A DNA stretch of 64,000 nucleotides from Protopterus annectens (GCF_019279795.1 NC_056744.1:899808800-899872799), one strand, 5' to 3'. Shown: positions 35,340 to 47,822, numbered from the stretch's first letter. Notes: a model not told the origin generated them from the letters alone. A program made the numbers and translations.

Positions 35340-36389
35340 TTAAAACAGGCAAGATAGATATTTGTTTATTAATACCAGGCAAAGTTGTTGCATTCAGCCT
35401 TAGTTGCCATTTTAATTCACATTCCTCTACCCTATTCTCTCAAATGTCTCCCTTGTCATCCCTTTTAACTTTTTCCAGAATGCCAAATAAGAATTTTGAA
35501 TCATAGCCACAATATTTAGTATGCTTATATAAAGCATTGTTCTCATCTTTGTTTTTAATGGCATACAAGTGCTCGTATAGTTGTTGACATATACTCCTAA
35601 CAGTTATCCCAATATAAAAATCATTACATTTGGAGCAAGTTGCAATGTATACAAGACCATAACTGCCATAATTTCCTGTGTCCAAACTAATATGCTGTTC
35701 CGGGTTACCTACAGACACTGTTTTGTTTTGTAAGATATAACTACAATAATAACATCCCCCACATGTTTTAGTTTCATTAATAGTTTTACTATTCACATTT
35801 GTGGGATGTTCAAAATAATTTTTCAAATTCCGCCCTGTTTTATATACAAAAGTAGGATTTTGACCTAGAATGTCAAGTGTCTCAACACTACTTCTGAACA
35901 TTACCCAATTTTTTGTTATAATGTCTCTCAAAGTAGTGGAATCCCCACTGTACTAAAACCATAGAGTTTGGAAATTAATTGTCAACAGGAGTAGTTTTGA
36001 CTATAATTTCTTCATTAGTACCCAACAAAGGGGTATACTCATTACCCCATTCACTCAAAATATTTTCTCCAATATCAAATAAACTTTCTGGATCCCCCCC
36101 TTCTTTGAACCTAGTAATCAGATTTCCTAACTCTGTTTTGAATAAGGAAATATCTGAACACATTCTTGCTGCACATACAATCTGCCCCTTCACTATGTTC
36201 TTTTTAGTGTAGAAAGTGTACTGACTTCTGTAGTCCAGGTAATTATTAGAAAATGTTGGTTTTCTGTATAATTTGGAACTAAATTTTTGTTCTACCTGCT
36301 TTTAAATATAGTTACATCTAGATAATTCTAGGTTAAAATCCTACTTTCATTTATAAAACAGGGTGGAATTTGAAAACTTATTTTGAACA
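35340..36389 (-). mobile_element. Penelope-like element, RT end and GIY-YIG endonuclease
   Basis: Minus strand. 36193-35975 encodes a KGQIVCAARMCSDISLFK...RFKEGG stretch, the end of the RT and thumb in the PLE style. 35931-35440 (163 codons open) encodes RSSVETLDILGQNPTFVYK, CGGCYYCSY (the CxxC-type zinc motif before the nuclease), then the GIY-YIG domain: GSYGLVYIATC, NDFYIGITVRSICQQLYEHL and ENNALYKHTKYCG. The second motif reads YIG, and the arginine and histidine of the family follow. One stop near 35950 separates the parts. CR1 copy C interrupts the element at 36390, and a homologous piece lies in the opposite direction at 39545-40250. Confidence 0.85.
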
Positions 36390-39300
36390 TAGGTTCATAG
36401 GTAGGTACTAGGCTATCGACCCAAGGGCCTAAATAAGCCAAGCCAAAAAGGTTCCCTGGCTTTTGCCATTCGAGAAAATTATTTTCCTGTGGCCCTGTCG
36501 AGCAGAGCCACAAAAGTGATCCCTGGGGTGAATTTCCTATTTCCCATCCACGCATCAAGATTTTTCTAGAAGAGTGCTAATGAGGATATTTGTTTGATAT
36601 AGCTGAGTAGCTTGTTCCAGAGTATGGGAAGTCTCTGGGACAGGAATCTATCCCTCCAGCATGTTCTGTTTATTGTTGTGACAAGGTTTAGGTCCCTAAA
36701 GCGTGTAGCTCGGAGTGATTGAGATTTGTTTAAGTGGAGCATGTCCAACAGCTTTGGGTTTGACATAGCTTTGTATGTTAGACAGAGATCACCTCGAAGT
36801 AGAAGATATGTGATGGAGTAAAGCTGGAGTTTTTTGAGATGGTCAGCATAGGGCATCTGTTTGAGGCCAGTAATCCTATTTGTGAGGTACTTCTGTGGCT
36901 TTTCCAGTTGTTGTAGATGTCTTGTGAGGTACATACCAAAAAGGGGTGTTGTACTCTATAATGGGTCTAATGAGTGATGAGTAGAGGGGAACAACGGCCT
37001 CTTTTTTCCTGGAAGAGAACCCTTTTCTGATGAGGTGTGCCACATAGAAGGATTTCCTGACCACTGTGGTGATGTGATTATCAAAGGAGAGACTACTGTC
37101 CACCTGGGTCCCAAGGTCTCTTATCACACTTTTGATGTTAAGTAGACTGCCGCCTATGTGGTAGTTCATGGGTACAGAGCTTTTACCAACGGGGATGACA
37201 ATGCATTTTTTGGCATTGAGCTTGAAGCCATGGCTGTGATACAAGGCATCTGTTTCTGTGAAGCCCTTTTGTAGGATGTCCACATAGTTTGGGGATTCGA
37301 TTATGGCTCCTAGTTTAGAGTCATCTGTGAACTTCATTAGCCAGAGACCTTCTGTGTTAGCCTGTGCTACAGAGAAGTAAATACCAAACAGGAGAGGACC
37401 CAGGACTGAACCCTGTGATACTCCACTTTTCACTGGTTTGAAGTCAGATTTGGAGTCTGCAACTTTCACAGTGTGGGTTCTGTCAGTGAGCCAGTTGTCA
37501 ACCCATCTTTTGATGTAGGGATTTATACCTAGTTTAGTGAGTTTATCTATAATTCCAGAATGGGGGATGGTGTCAAAAGCCTTGGCGAGGTTAAGATAGG
37601 CTGTATGAACCACCTTACCCTCATCTACGGCTTTGGTGACTGCTTCAAAGAAATCTATCAGGTTTAGGAGACATGATCTGCCTTTTACAAACCTGAAATC
37701 AGTGGGGTCCAGAGTTTGGACGTTACCAATGTCTTTGTTTATAAGTTCCATGATGATGTGTTCCATGGCCTTGCAGACCAGGCTCATCAGGCTAATAGTG
37801 CAATTGTTCCTGGGATCCATGTTGGCTCCCCCTTTGTGGAGTGGGATAACTGCTGCTGTGCACCATTCAGTAGGCACAAAGCCTGAAGTGAGGCTATGAT
37901 TGAACATCGTACTTAGGTAGGGAGCCAGTTCGTTCTGAAGTTTGTGTAAAACGCAGCCTGGGATGTTGTCTGGTTCCATGGATACTGTGTTCTTGGCTTT
38001 AGCGACTGGTTTTTACCTGCGTAGTTGTGATTACAGGGACACTGCATTCTTCCGGTATAGATATGGGCCCTTTAGGGGGTGAGAGGGGGGTAAAGTTAGC
38101 ATTGAACCTATCTGCCAGCATGTTGGCAATATCAGTTGGTTCTGTAAATTTTGTGCCATTGTGCTGTAACTCAGAGCAGACCTGGGTGTTACCACTGAGA
38201 TTCTTTACACAGATATAGAATGTTTTGTGGTTGTCCTTAGAATCAGTGGCGATTTTGTTTTCATAACTAGCTTTGGAGGATTTTATGAGAGATCTCAGCT
38301 TCTTGCTGAGGCTGACCAGGGAGCTCCTCTAATCATGGGCTTTTACTCTCTTTTGCAACAATTTCTTTCTTCTGTTGTAGGGTTTGTTTATGGCAGGGGA
38401 CCACAAGATTGGCTTCCTTTTTTTGGAGGACAGTGTCTTGGTTCTGTTAGGGATGCCATGATCCATGCACTCATGTAAGTGCTTATAGAGTGCATTTGTG
38501 TAGGATTCGGAAGTTGTAACTGTATTGTCCATCTGTATGGGTGTCATGAAGTTTGCCACTTCTGTCTTAAAAAGCATGAAGTTGGCTTTGGAGAATTTTT
38601 TTATGGTGGTTTCCTTATTGGGGGTGGGGGGTTGGGGGAGGGATGTGGATATCTAGGGCGATTAGCTTATGGTCAGATCTGACCAATGAGGAGCTGTCCT
38701 CAGGGATAGAACACCAGTCGCTCATGTTGGTAATGACTAGGTCTAGGATATTGTTGCCCCTGGTGGGCGTGTGGGTAAGTTGATCCAGGGCATTGGAATT
38801 TATGAATTCCAGAAAACATTGAGCAAAGAAGTTGGTACATGAGTAGTTTTCTAACTTAATGTTGGGGTAGTTGAAATCACTCATTATTAGGGTGTTTGGT
38901 TGAACCCTAATATTTTCCAGTATATTAAGAAAAGAAGAGTGGGAATCCTGGGTCATGGTGAGGGATCTGCAGCAAGCTACAATTTGGATTGTAGTTTTGA
39001 CCAGAGTTAGTTGCACTTGGACTATGTGATGAGTGTGGTGTGGTGCAAGTGTTTACCTTCTCCTTTTGACTGTCTACTCCAGTCTTGGATGGAGAGAGCT
39101 TTGCCTCCAGTTTGGCTGTATAAGTGCATCTCTCACAGGTTGTAGTGTTGGGTGGTATGAGGAGAGGGTTGTCTCTGTACATGAGGCAATTGCTACATTG
39201 TCCCAAGATGCCCAGATTCATCAGGTAGACAGGAGAAAACACCGGGAACTGACCCTTGGAAATGCCTGAATAGATACTAAAAAAATATTTTCCTCTAGAC

Positions 39301-39525
39301 AAGTGAGGAAAGTAAGTAAAAAAACTATTTTCCTCTAGGGAAATGAGGAAGGTTGAGTGTTGTAGTAATTTGTAGCTTATTTAGTGGTTACAACAAGTTC
39401 TGAACAAGTGCTGAGCTCGAAGAAGTAGATTTGAGTGCTAAAACTAAAAAACTGGTTAGTTCTAAGGGAAAAATTGAAGAGCAGACTTTATGGTGCCAGG
39501 AATAGTTTAAGCCTAGCTAAGCAGC
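36390..39525 (-). mobile_element. CR1 copy C with 1-kb internal deletion
   Basis: From 39525 downward: the end of the 5' UTR, ORF1 N-terminus (39302-39020: GQCSNCLMYRDNPLL), a direct jump into the endonuclease at 39013, then ORF2 to the 3' end with TTCATAGG at 36390. Compared with copy A, the segment equivalent to 12042-13053 is absent, and the junction has GGA microhomology. The esterase domain and endonuclease start are lost. It was inserted into a PLE. Confidence 0.88.
36566..39016 (-). pseudogene. CR1 copy C ORF2 remnant
   Basis: Endonuclease portion (39016-38615): VQLTLVKT-like start, IMSDFNYPNIKLE, LDLVITNMSDWCS, SDHKLIALDI. Linker (38577-38329): KPILWSPAINKPYNRRKKLL. RT in one long stretch of 367 codons (37979-36876): NIPGCVLHKLQNELAPYL, WCTAAVIPLHKGGA, FVKGRSCLLNL, AKAFDTIPHSG, VSQGSVLGPLLFGIYFS, catalytic KFTDDSKLGAI and SLIRPIIEYN. 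A final C-terminal piece (36934-36566) has the RLL-like RGDLCLTYKAMS and LWNKLLSYIK. Like copies A and B, the catalytic box is FTDD. Frameshifts separate the parts. Confidence 0.88.
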
Positions 39526-39544
39526 GCTGCACGATGCGCAAACC

Positions 39545-40250
39545 CATGGAAACACTGTTTTTTAAGTCAACATCCCGCAAATGTGAATAGTAAAACTATT
39601 AATGGAACAAAAAATGTGGGAGATGTTATTGTAGTTATATCTTACAAAACAAAATAGTGTCTGTAGGTAGCGATGTATTGGTTTGGACACAGGAAATTGT
39701 GGCAGTTATGGTCTTGTGTACATTGCAATTTGCTTCAAATGTAATGATTTTTATATTGGGAAAACTGTTAGGAGTTTATGTAAACGAATATACAAGCATT
39801 TGTATGCCATTAAAAGCAAAGATGAGAACAATGCTTTATGTAAGCATACTAAATATTGTGACTATGATTCAAAATTCTTAGTTGGCATTCTAGAAAAAGG
39901 TAAAAGGGATGACAAGGGAGGCTTTTGGGAGAATAGGGTAGAGGAATGTGAATTAAAATGGCAACTATGGCTGAATGCAACAACTTTGCCTGATATTAAT
40001 GAACATATATCTATTTTGCCTGTTAAAAAAAAAACGATTTTATGATTTATCTAGTTAAATGTTACTGTTTCCTTAAGGAAACATTGAGTGAGCAAGTCAC
40101 ACGATGATTTTAAATGCTATTGAAATGATGGTTTTATTATGTAAAATAGTTCTGAAGAAGTTCCTTTAGGGAAAGAAAGCGCTTGACCATTTTTTTTGTT
40201 TTTTATATTAAAGTGTCATTTTATACTATCACAATTTGTCTGGACCTTAT
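39545..40250 (+). mobile_element. Penelope-like element end in inverted orientation, with tail
   Basis: The + strand repeats the PLE sequence of 35425-35840: ATCC(C)GCAAATGTGAATAGT, then the nuclease in two frames (GNCGSYGLVYIAICFKCNDFYI... and KTVRSLCKRIYKHLYAIK, DENNALCKHTKYCDYDSK, 39683-40045). It ends with the residues DINEHISILPV, a stop at 40043, and a 3' tail to about 40250 with CTGAAGA (40152-40158) and GAAA (40175-40178). It flanks CR1 copy C on the opposite side from 35340-36389. Confidence 0.85.
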
Positions 40251-40379
40251 TGGGAATTATCCACCTCGTTGGCTTGTTATTTGGTTCAAGTTTATTTTTT
40301 GCCTTCAGGTACACACCACTGTTTGGTTCTAGAATATAAGATGGTTGGTGGGGGACAGGATTAAAGAAACATGGGAGGA

Positions 40380-41545
40380 GGGGGATTGAAAGCAACAAGA
40401 GTGGATAATGAACTCCAAGAAAATGATAAATAATATATGGATAGCGTTGGAAAAAGTGTTAGTAAAGGCAAGGAAAGTTAAGAAAATAAAACAAAAGCTT
40501 ATGTAACTGCAGAGGGAATCAAAGAAATACATAAGAGATAAACAAAAGGCATATAAAATCTGAAAACAAAACAAAGAGGTGGTGAATGACAGTAGTATGA
40601 ACAGTGTATAAAAAAAAAAAAAAAAAGATTACAGGAAACCAATGACAAGGGCATGTGAAGAGCGGAGCTGCCAGAAGATATTCAAAGGCAGACTAGGAGT
40701 TATTTAGCAGAAATTAAGAAAAATCAGGACATAACAGAAATCAGAAAAGCAGTAGAGTTTGTCAAGGAATTCTTAACATCTGTCTTCAGAATAGTAGGGG
40801 CCAGGGTTTCTTTTTATGGAGGATAAAGAACAGGCAGAGGGAAATGTACAGACAGAGACACCCCCATGTTGGAGATTTACCCCCCACACCCACCTACTTA
40901 ATTATTCTTAGTCCAATGTTACATGCCCTTAGAGATTAATGTAACAGTTAAATTTGTGACAGATTCAAGTATTACACTGCCAGTGCTCTGCAAACTCCAA
41001 GTGACAATACTTATGTTTGGGGGTTTGGGTGGATCATACACTGTTTTCAGACTTGAGTTCAGCATTTTCAGGACTATTCAGCTTTAAGTATTTTCATTTT
41101 AAAGATTTTGGTACAAAAGGTTTGTGCTTCAGTGAAGTGTGCTAAAGGAGTCTATAGAACTACCCCTGGAGGTGTCTGTGGAGGCAAACAAATCCCAGAA
41201 TACTTACCAGCATGGGCTGATAGATTCTTGCCAGGTAAACCTTATCCTCTTCCTTGATCATATTACCTTGAAATTGGATGGGATAATTTGTTTAATAGAG
41301 TCTTCTAGGACTTAAGCAAGGCCTTTAACTTACTGCCATGTAGGTGGCTACTGAGAAAAATTCCAATGAATTGGATAGACAAAAGCTAAGTAAAATGGGT
41401 GATAAACTGAAGGGAAGACAAGGAAAGTGCAATTAATAAGAGTTTTATCACAATAGGAGTGTAGCCAGTGGTGAGCCATACATATCAATCCTGGGACTGC
41501 TGTTCTTCAATCAGAAAGGTGATTATGGACTGTAAATGCAAGGCA
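40380..41545 (+). mobile_element. Strongly decayed LINE-like sequence
   Basis: Only scattered hints: SCQKIFKGRLG-like and KAVEFVKEFLTS-like frames (40665-40790), and near 41310-41345 a DLSKAFNLLPCRW-like stretch comparable to the DLSKAFDxVxH motif of Jockey-superfamily LINEs, with KMGDKLKG following. Many stops. An A-rich run sits at 40610-40626. This is a tentative call. Confidence 0.35.
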
Positions 41546-43177
41546 TTCACCTTCCTGACAGCACAAGACACATATGGAATGCAGCTGAGCAAGTTACATG
41601 TTCACCACCCTCCCGCATGCTGCTAACATGCGTGCATGAGGCTACGTCTACATCACCTAGGTCAGCCACAAAGGTAATACAGGAGCACACATCCAAACTG
41701 GCCCACTAGGAGGTATTTGTTTGCCAAAAGACAAAACCCTGAAGCAAAGAATAAACCATCACAGGGGATAATGATGGTAAGTGGTCAGTGAAAGATCCAC
41801 ATGTGAAGTCTGAGGTGCACCCCTTTAACATTGTGACTCTCAAGATCCTGCCACTACAGGATGATGGTATAATATTCATAACCATAGAAAACCTCAAGGA
41901 CATGAAGGATGTCAGATAATAAATGGTGGATGACACTTTTCAGATTGTCCTCACACAGCAAGATGAAAGGTGATTATAAATCCTTATATAATTATGTAAA
42001 CAAATCCAGAAACATAACACAGGACTAAAACAACAAAACAGGAAAAGGAAGAACATTCACATTAATAAAAGATACTCCTGAAGTAGTTTTGAAGCATCTT
42101 GTCTTGCATTTTAAAATTAATCGCTGTTGCTGCATTTAATTGCTGTGCTTTTAGACACTGTTAAAACTAAGAACAGATAGCCAGTTTTGTCCAGCTGTGT
42201 GAGTTATCTAGAGCTTGTGGTCATTAAACCTGCTGAGAGTGGGTGTGATTTCTACAGTTGAGGGAAGATGTCAATACTGGCTAGAGATTAAGCTGCATAC
42301 AGCTGTCATTTCCACTGTTATTTATACTGCAAGAGGAGTCAGACTGAAGCTCCTGTGTACAAGCTAAAATCAAATGAGACATTTTCACTTCATTTTGCAT
42401 CCAGGAAGCAAGAAAGTATCTAAGTGCTCCATTTTCTGACCAGATTCAACCAGATTGTACTACCATAATTGAAGCTAGGTACACCAGGTTAAGTGACCTT
42501 TGATATAATTGGTTAACATTGAGTGTACTGATACTGTTTACACGATTTTTTACTACTAAATTAGTGAGTTTTTTTTCAATAATTAGTTTACTGGATCCTT
42601 CTGGTAGCAGGAGGTTTCCAGTTTAGCTGTAGGCATTACTTGCTACAGAAACTAAATTCAAGTCTCTTGCTATTGGTTGGTATGCTGTATTGAGCTTTTA
42701 GTTGATAATTTTCCATGCTATAAATACAGTGATTTAGTGTGATACTGCACTTTGTGTAGGGGCATTGCTGACTGCACTGTGCAGACACAGGCATGTAGAA
42801 CCTTATGCTTCTCTATGAATCCCACCCCCCATTTAATAGTGTACTTTAAGTAGTCACTAGTTGTGTGAAGAGGCTGTGGTTTATACTAGGTTGCATTAGA
42901 TTTTTTTAGTCCATTTAATAAAATCCAAACCCAAAGGAACAACTTACCATTCAGCTTACATTAGTAAGCACCTAGAGCAATAGATTTGCACTTTTGAACC
43001 ATCCATGTAGCTAGCCTAGTTGAAATGGGCATCCTGAGACAATGTAGCAATTGTCTCTTTTTTTATTGACAACTATCAAATACAGTGTATGAGAAGTGTA
43101 GTTATACAGTGTTATTGGAGGCAAAGCTCTTATAATGCCACAACAAATAGCAAGCAGGTTGTCAGTAGCATATAACA
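41546..43177. other. Unassigned intronic sequence
   Basis: No coding motif, RNA gene or clear repeat structure recognised over 1.6 kb. Confidence 0.5.
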
Positions 43178-43478
43178 CTAAACAAGGCACACATCAGTAC
43201 CGTACAGCACTAAACAAAGCACACTTCGGTACCATACAACACTAAACAAAGCACACATCAGTACCATACAACACTAAACAAAGCACACATCAGTACCATA
43301 CAACACTAAACAAAGCATACATTAATACCATACAACACTAAATAAAGCACACATCAGTACCATACAACAATAAACAAGGCACATAGTACCATACAATACT
43401 AAATAAAGAACACATCAATACCATACAACACTAAACAAAGCACACATCAGTACCATACAACACTAAATAAAGCACAAA
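43178..43478. repeat. 32-bp minisatellite
   Basis: About nine units of roughly CACACATCAGTACCATACAA plus CACTAAACAAAG (32 bases), with small variations. Bases 43479-43734 are unassigned. Confidence 0.93.
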
Positions 43479-43734
43479 CAACTCAAACTAAACACATGCA
43501 ACTACATATGCTGAGGCTCTCAAAACTAACCTACCAAAACCACAAAGGCCTCCAAATGTAACCTAAGAAACAAGTATTCTCAGAAACCTCACAAACAGCA
43601 CCCACCATGCAGCATACAGCTAAGAGTTTACTAATAGTTCAAAATCCCAGAAGGTAAGCCACCACAAATCCAATATCAAAGCCATATATGACTCCATAGT
43701 GAGATGCACCACTCACCAAGCTGTAGAAAAACAG

Positions 43735-45094
43735 GTCAGTACACATGGGTATAAATGACATAGGATGGCCCCAACTATGTGAGGAAATATGCTGCAGCTC
43801 TGGGAATATGTGACTATGATTGGTATGAACCTAGCCTTGAGCAGCATTCTACCATCACCATCACCACGAATTATGCCGCAATATGAACAAAAGTTTATTG
43901 ATTCAAAACTGGTGTACCTTCTAGTGTCATTCAAAGAGGGTACACTGGATATCAGTCTGGGAAGAAATGGTAGACAGTTCCAACTGCTTTGCCAGGGATG
44001 TGCCTGCACTCCCCAAAGGCCTTCATATATTGGCTAAATACTTGTTTACCCCATAGTGCCTTTTTAGGCAATGTCAGTCTTCTAAAGATTACAACATAAC
44101 TAAACAGAACCTGGATAACATTATGATATTGCTGCTCAACAAAAACAAACTTCACTTCCTAGAGGCACTCCATAACCTGGAAAACATTGAAAGATGTATC
44201 ATCACAGAGACAGCTGGTTCAAGACCATTGAAAGCACTCCATCAACGCAGGGTTTCAATGCCTATCACAAGTTCAGGCCCGCTGCATTAGACAATTACAT
44301 TAAAGGTCATGGTGTCTCCATATTCTTAAAAACACTTTATTCCTAGACTTGTTTGACAAGATCTTCTTTCTTCTTCTTCTTTCGGCTTTTCCCAGTTAGG
44401 GGTCACCACAGTGGATCACCTGTCCGCTCATGATTGGCAGTGGAGTTTTACAGTGTTGAGTTGCCAGCCTGGCACCCAACCTTCCACAGAAGGCACACAC
44501 ATTCACACCTAGGGCCAATTTAGTGTCCAATCCACCTGCAGTATGTATTTGGGATGTGGGAGGAAACCAGAGCACCTGGAGGAAACCCATGCAACCACAG
44601 GGAGGACATGCAGACTCTGCACAGAAGGCACCCCAGCCGAGGATTGAACCGGAGAACCTCTTGCTGTGAGGTGGCAATGCTAACCGCTGCACCACTTGAC
44701 AAGATAATAAACTTAAATTTCTCCACATCCAACTTACTATTAACAAAACCATTTATCATATTATAGCTATCTATAGGACTGCCTCTGTGTCCCCTTCAGG
44801 CCATGCCTCTTACAATACTAGTATGGAGTCTTTGTGTAATTAGCCAAACACCATTTTCCTAGGTGACTTCAACTATCCCTCTATAAACTGAGAGACCAAT
44901 ACATCCTCAAACATGTATTCCCAGAGATTTCTGGGCTTCATCACTACAAATCCCCTGGATCAATTAGTCCACGTCCCAACCAGTGGCCATAAAATCTGTG
45001 GCTTGGCCCTTACCAACATGGGAAGCTTTGCTCCCCATGAACTTTAACTTTCTCCCTGGTTGAATCAGACCATAAAATAATCACATTAACCATA
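43735..45094 (+). mobile_element. CR1 copy H, 5' part (interrupted by SINE)
   Basis: The + strand encodes a degraded ORF1 esterase end: MIGMNLALSSILPSPSPRIMPQYEQKFIDS (43810-43900, the region after block III of copy A), then an ORF2 endonuclease start LLNKNKLHFLEALHNLENIERCIITET (44130-44210). After the SINE at 44363-44695 it continues: AIYRTASVSPSG (44770), FLGDFNYPSIN (44860-44890), LDQLVHVPTSGH (44955-44990) and a final SDHKIITLTI-like end (45065-45090). CR1 copy D is inserted at 45095; copy H resumes at 47823. It is older than its inserts. Confidence 0.8.
44363..44695 (-). mobile_element. Full-length V-SINE-like SINE with RTE-like tail
   Basis: On the minus strand: tRNA-like head (GTGGTGCAGCGGTTAGC; B box GGTTCAATCC), V-SINE-like core (GCCTTCTGTGCAGAGTCTGC, CTCCAGGTGCTCTGGTTTCC), a middle part (ATTGGCCCTAGGTGTGAATG, CTTCTGTGGAAGGTTGGGTG) and an RTE-like tail (AGGTGATCCACTGTGGTGAC, CCCTAACTGGGAAAAGCCGA) ending in (AAG)n. 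It is flanked by TTGACAAGAT at 44353-44362 and 44696-44705. It interrupts CR1 copy H. Confidence 0.93.
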
Positions 45095-47822
45095 AGACTG
45101 AATCATAGGATCACAGGATCATTGGAAGTTGCTAGGCTATTGGCCCTGAGGTCCTTACAAGACTAGCCAAGAATTTAGCCCATGTTCCAACAAGTCAGGA
45201 CCCTATGTCACTGTCCAGCAGGGATACAGCTGGAATCCCAGGGATGTATTTTCTATTCTCCATCCAGTTATCCAGGTTGTGCTTAAAAAGGGTTAATGAG
45301 GTACTCTGCTTTATGTGGAAAGGGAGTCTATTCTACAAAAGGGGGAGTCTCTGCGACATGAATCTGTCCTGCCAACAAGTCCTATTGATGTCACAGTCCA
45401 GGTCAAGGTCACTTGTGCAGGTTACTCGAGTGGAGCTTGACTTCCGGATATGCAACAGTCTTATCAGGGCGGGGTCTGAGATTGCTTTGTATGCTAGACA
45501 GAGGTCACCTCTGTGGAGTCTGTAGGAGACTGAGTAGAGGGACAGAGCTTTTAGCCTATCTGTGTACGGTAGATGTTTGAGGCCCTGGATTCTCCTGGTG
45601 AGGAACCTCTGTGGTTTCTCCAGCTGCAGCATGTACTTTGTAAGATGCATGCCGAAAGGGGCATTGTACTCAGTAATGGGTCTTATAAGGGAAGAATACA
45701 GGGATGTTATGACCACCTTGTCCCTAGATAAGATACTCTTACTAATGAGGTGGGCCATGTAGAAAGATTTTAGTACAATGGTGGCAATATGGTGGTTAAA
45801 AGTCAGTTTGATATAAATCTGGGTGCCCAAGTCCCCACGACTGATTGTGTGCTTAGGACCTTATTATCAATGTGATAATTTGTGGGGATGTCACTTTCCC
45901 CGAAAGGGATGATGATGCATTTTTTTGGCATTCAGTTTGAGGCCATGTTTCTGGCACCAGTCCTTTGTTTGGGTGAGACCCTCTTGGAGGATATTCATGT
46001 CACTAGGGGAATTGATGACTGCACCCAGCTTGCAGTCATCTGCAAACCTTGTCAGCCATAGCCCACTAGATTTGGCCTGCACCTCCAAGAAGTATCTCCC
46101 AAACAGCAGAGGCCCCAAGACTGATCCCTGGGGTGCACCACTTGTTACAGGTCTACTACTTGGGGTAGCTTCCCCTATTTTGACTAGGTAGGTTCTATCA
46201 GTGAGCCAGTTTGCTATCCATCTGGTAACATATGGATTGGTGCCTAGTTGAGTGAGTTTATCTATTATACCTAAGTGGGAATAGTATAGAAGGCTTTGGC
46301 AGGTAAAGGTAGGTGGTATGCACCATCTTTCCCTCGTCTATGGCCTTGGTGACTGTTTCAAAGAAGTCGACCAAATTTAACAGGCATGACCTCCCCTTGA
46401 CAAAACCAAACTGTGTGGGATCAAGTGTCTGGAGGTTGCCAATGTCCTTGTTAATGAGGTCCATGATAATCTGCTCCATGGTCTTGCAGATCAGGCTAGT
46501 TAGGCTGATGGGTCTATAGATCCCTGGATCCGTGGATGCTCCACCTTTGTGCAAAGGGATGACAGTAGCTGTCCTCCACTTGGCAGGGTTGAAACCGGTA
46601 CTCAGGCTTTGGATGAATAGGGTGCCTAATGGTGCTGCAAGTTCCTGTCTGAGTTCATGTAGGATGTAGCCTGGGATGTTATTGGGTATCATGGAGGCTG
46701 TATTTTTTTTTTGCCTTAGAGATGGGAGTAATTTATTTTTATTTATTTATTTATTTATTTTACATTTGTTTACCGGGCTGGTCCAACTGGATACATTTCC
46801 ATTATCAGCAGAAGCCCAGGGAGAAAAGCTCCACATTGAAGTTAATACAAAACAAATTATTTACATAAAGAAAGTAAGTAGTTAGTAAAATACAAACAGA
46901 AACATGGTTCAATCTAGATTATACTAATTTAGAAAATATACTAGGAAGGACACTTACTCTAATTCTATTTACAGTACAAGATAGGGGAGTTCTATTTTAG
47001 TAAAGCATTCATGAAGATATAATTGATTCAGTAAATATATACACATGCACAGTTCTATATTAATTAATATCAGAGGCTATTAACAAGGGAGTTTTAGAGA
47101 TTAGCTTCTCAAGGGGAGTGAGTAGTGAGAGATAAAAGAAGGTATTAAAAAAAAAAAATGACTTGTTCCCTAGAGATAAGGGGAGGGGAGCAGGTACTGG
47201 GGATGTCATGTTTTACTGATGGGGGGGGGGGGACAGAGGAGTGAAATTTTCACTGAACCTGTCTACCAGTAGGCTGGCTATATCTACAGCGTGTGTGTAT
47301 GTGGTGTCCTTGATCACCAGTTCTGAGTAGATCTGGGTGCTTCCCTTGAGATTGCGAACATATGTGAAGAAGGCCTTATGATTGCCTTTAGTAGATGTCG
47401 CCAGTTTGGACTCGAAGTTTGCTTTGGAGGATTTCACTAGTGCTCTTATTTGCTTGCTCGGGCTAAGGAGAGATTGCTTCCAATTAGGCACCTTATCCTT
47501 CTTGGTCCTGGACAGCAATGTTTTTACTTTTATTACTGAGTTTATTTATTGTAGATGTCCACCAGACAGGTTTACTCTTCCTTGAGGAGGAGGATTTCAT
47601 CCTATCTAGTATTCCTGATTCCATGCAGGTATATAAATGCTCATATAATACTTTGGTGTAGCTTTGGATATATGTTCCAGCTCCTGCTGAGGGGGAGGGG
47701 CTGTGAAGCTGTTTATACCTTCCCTTAGGAGGTTGCAATCAGCTTTGATGAAGTTTTTTTGTTGGACCCTAGCTGTGGGTGGGGGAGATGGTGACTTTGA
47801 AAGTGACTGCTTTGTGGTTGGA
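45095..47822 (-). mobile_element. CR1 copy D (distinct subfamily) with L2-tail insert
   Basis: Minus strand, 3' end with ATAGGATC/ACAGGATC-type octamers at 45102-45125. Decayed ORF2 in order from 47822: endonuclease-linker (47738-47493: KPVWWTSTINKLSNKSK), linker (47518-47213: KGNHKAFFTYVRNLKGSTQIYSEL, SLLVDRFSENFTP), then the insert at 46728-47160, then RT (46692-46258: NIPGYILHELRQEL, WRTATVIPLHKGGAS, YRPISLTSLICKTMEQII, FGFVKGRSCLLNLVDF), catalytic TRFADDCKLGAV (46010-46045) and the C-terminal block (45830-45333: YRLHRGDLCLAYKAISDPAL). It keeps the normal FADD box. It is inserted in CR1 copy H in the opposite orientation. Confidence 0.88.
46728..47160 (-). mobile_element. L2-type LINE 3' UTR/tail inside CR1 copy D
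   Basis: No coding sequence. The conserved tail (46763-46838 on the + strand: TTACATTTGTTTACCGGGCTGG, then GTCCAACTGGATAC and GCAGAAGCCCAGGGAGAAAAG) matches the tail of the LINE at 53455-55272, with an ATTTATTTATTTATTT end at 46733-46760. A short similarity (TAGAGAT) on both sides (46717-46723 and 47171-47177) may be the target duplication. Strong 5' truncation. Confidence 0.8.

Noticed and set aside
43178-43478. CRISPR-like array
   Set aside because: The 32-base units are contiguous without unique spacers, in a vertebrate intron; it is a minisatellite.
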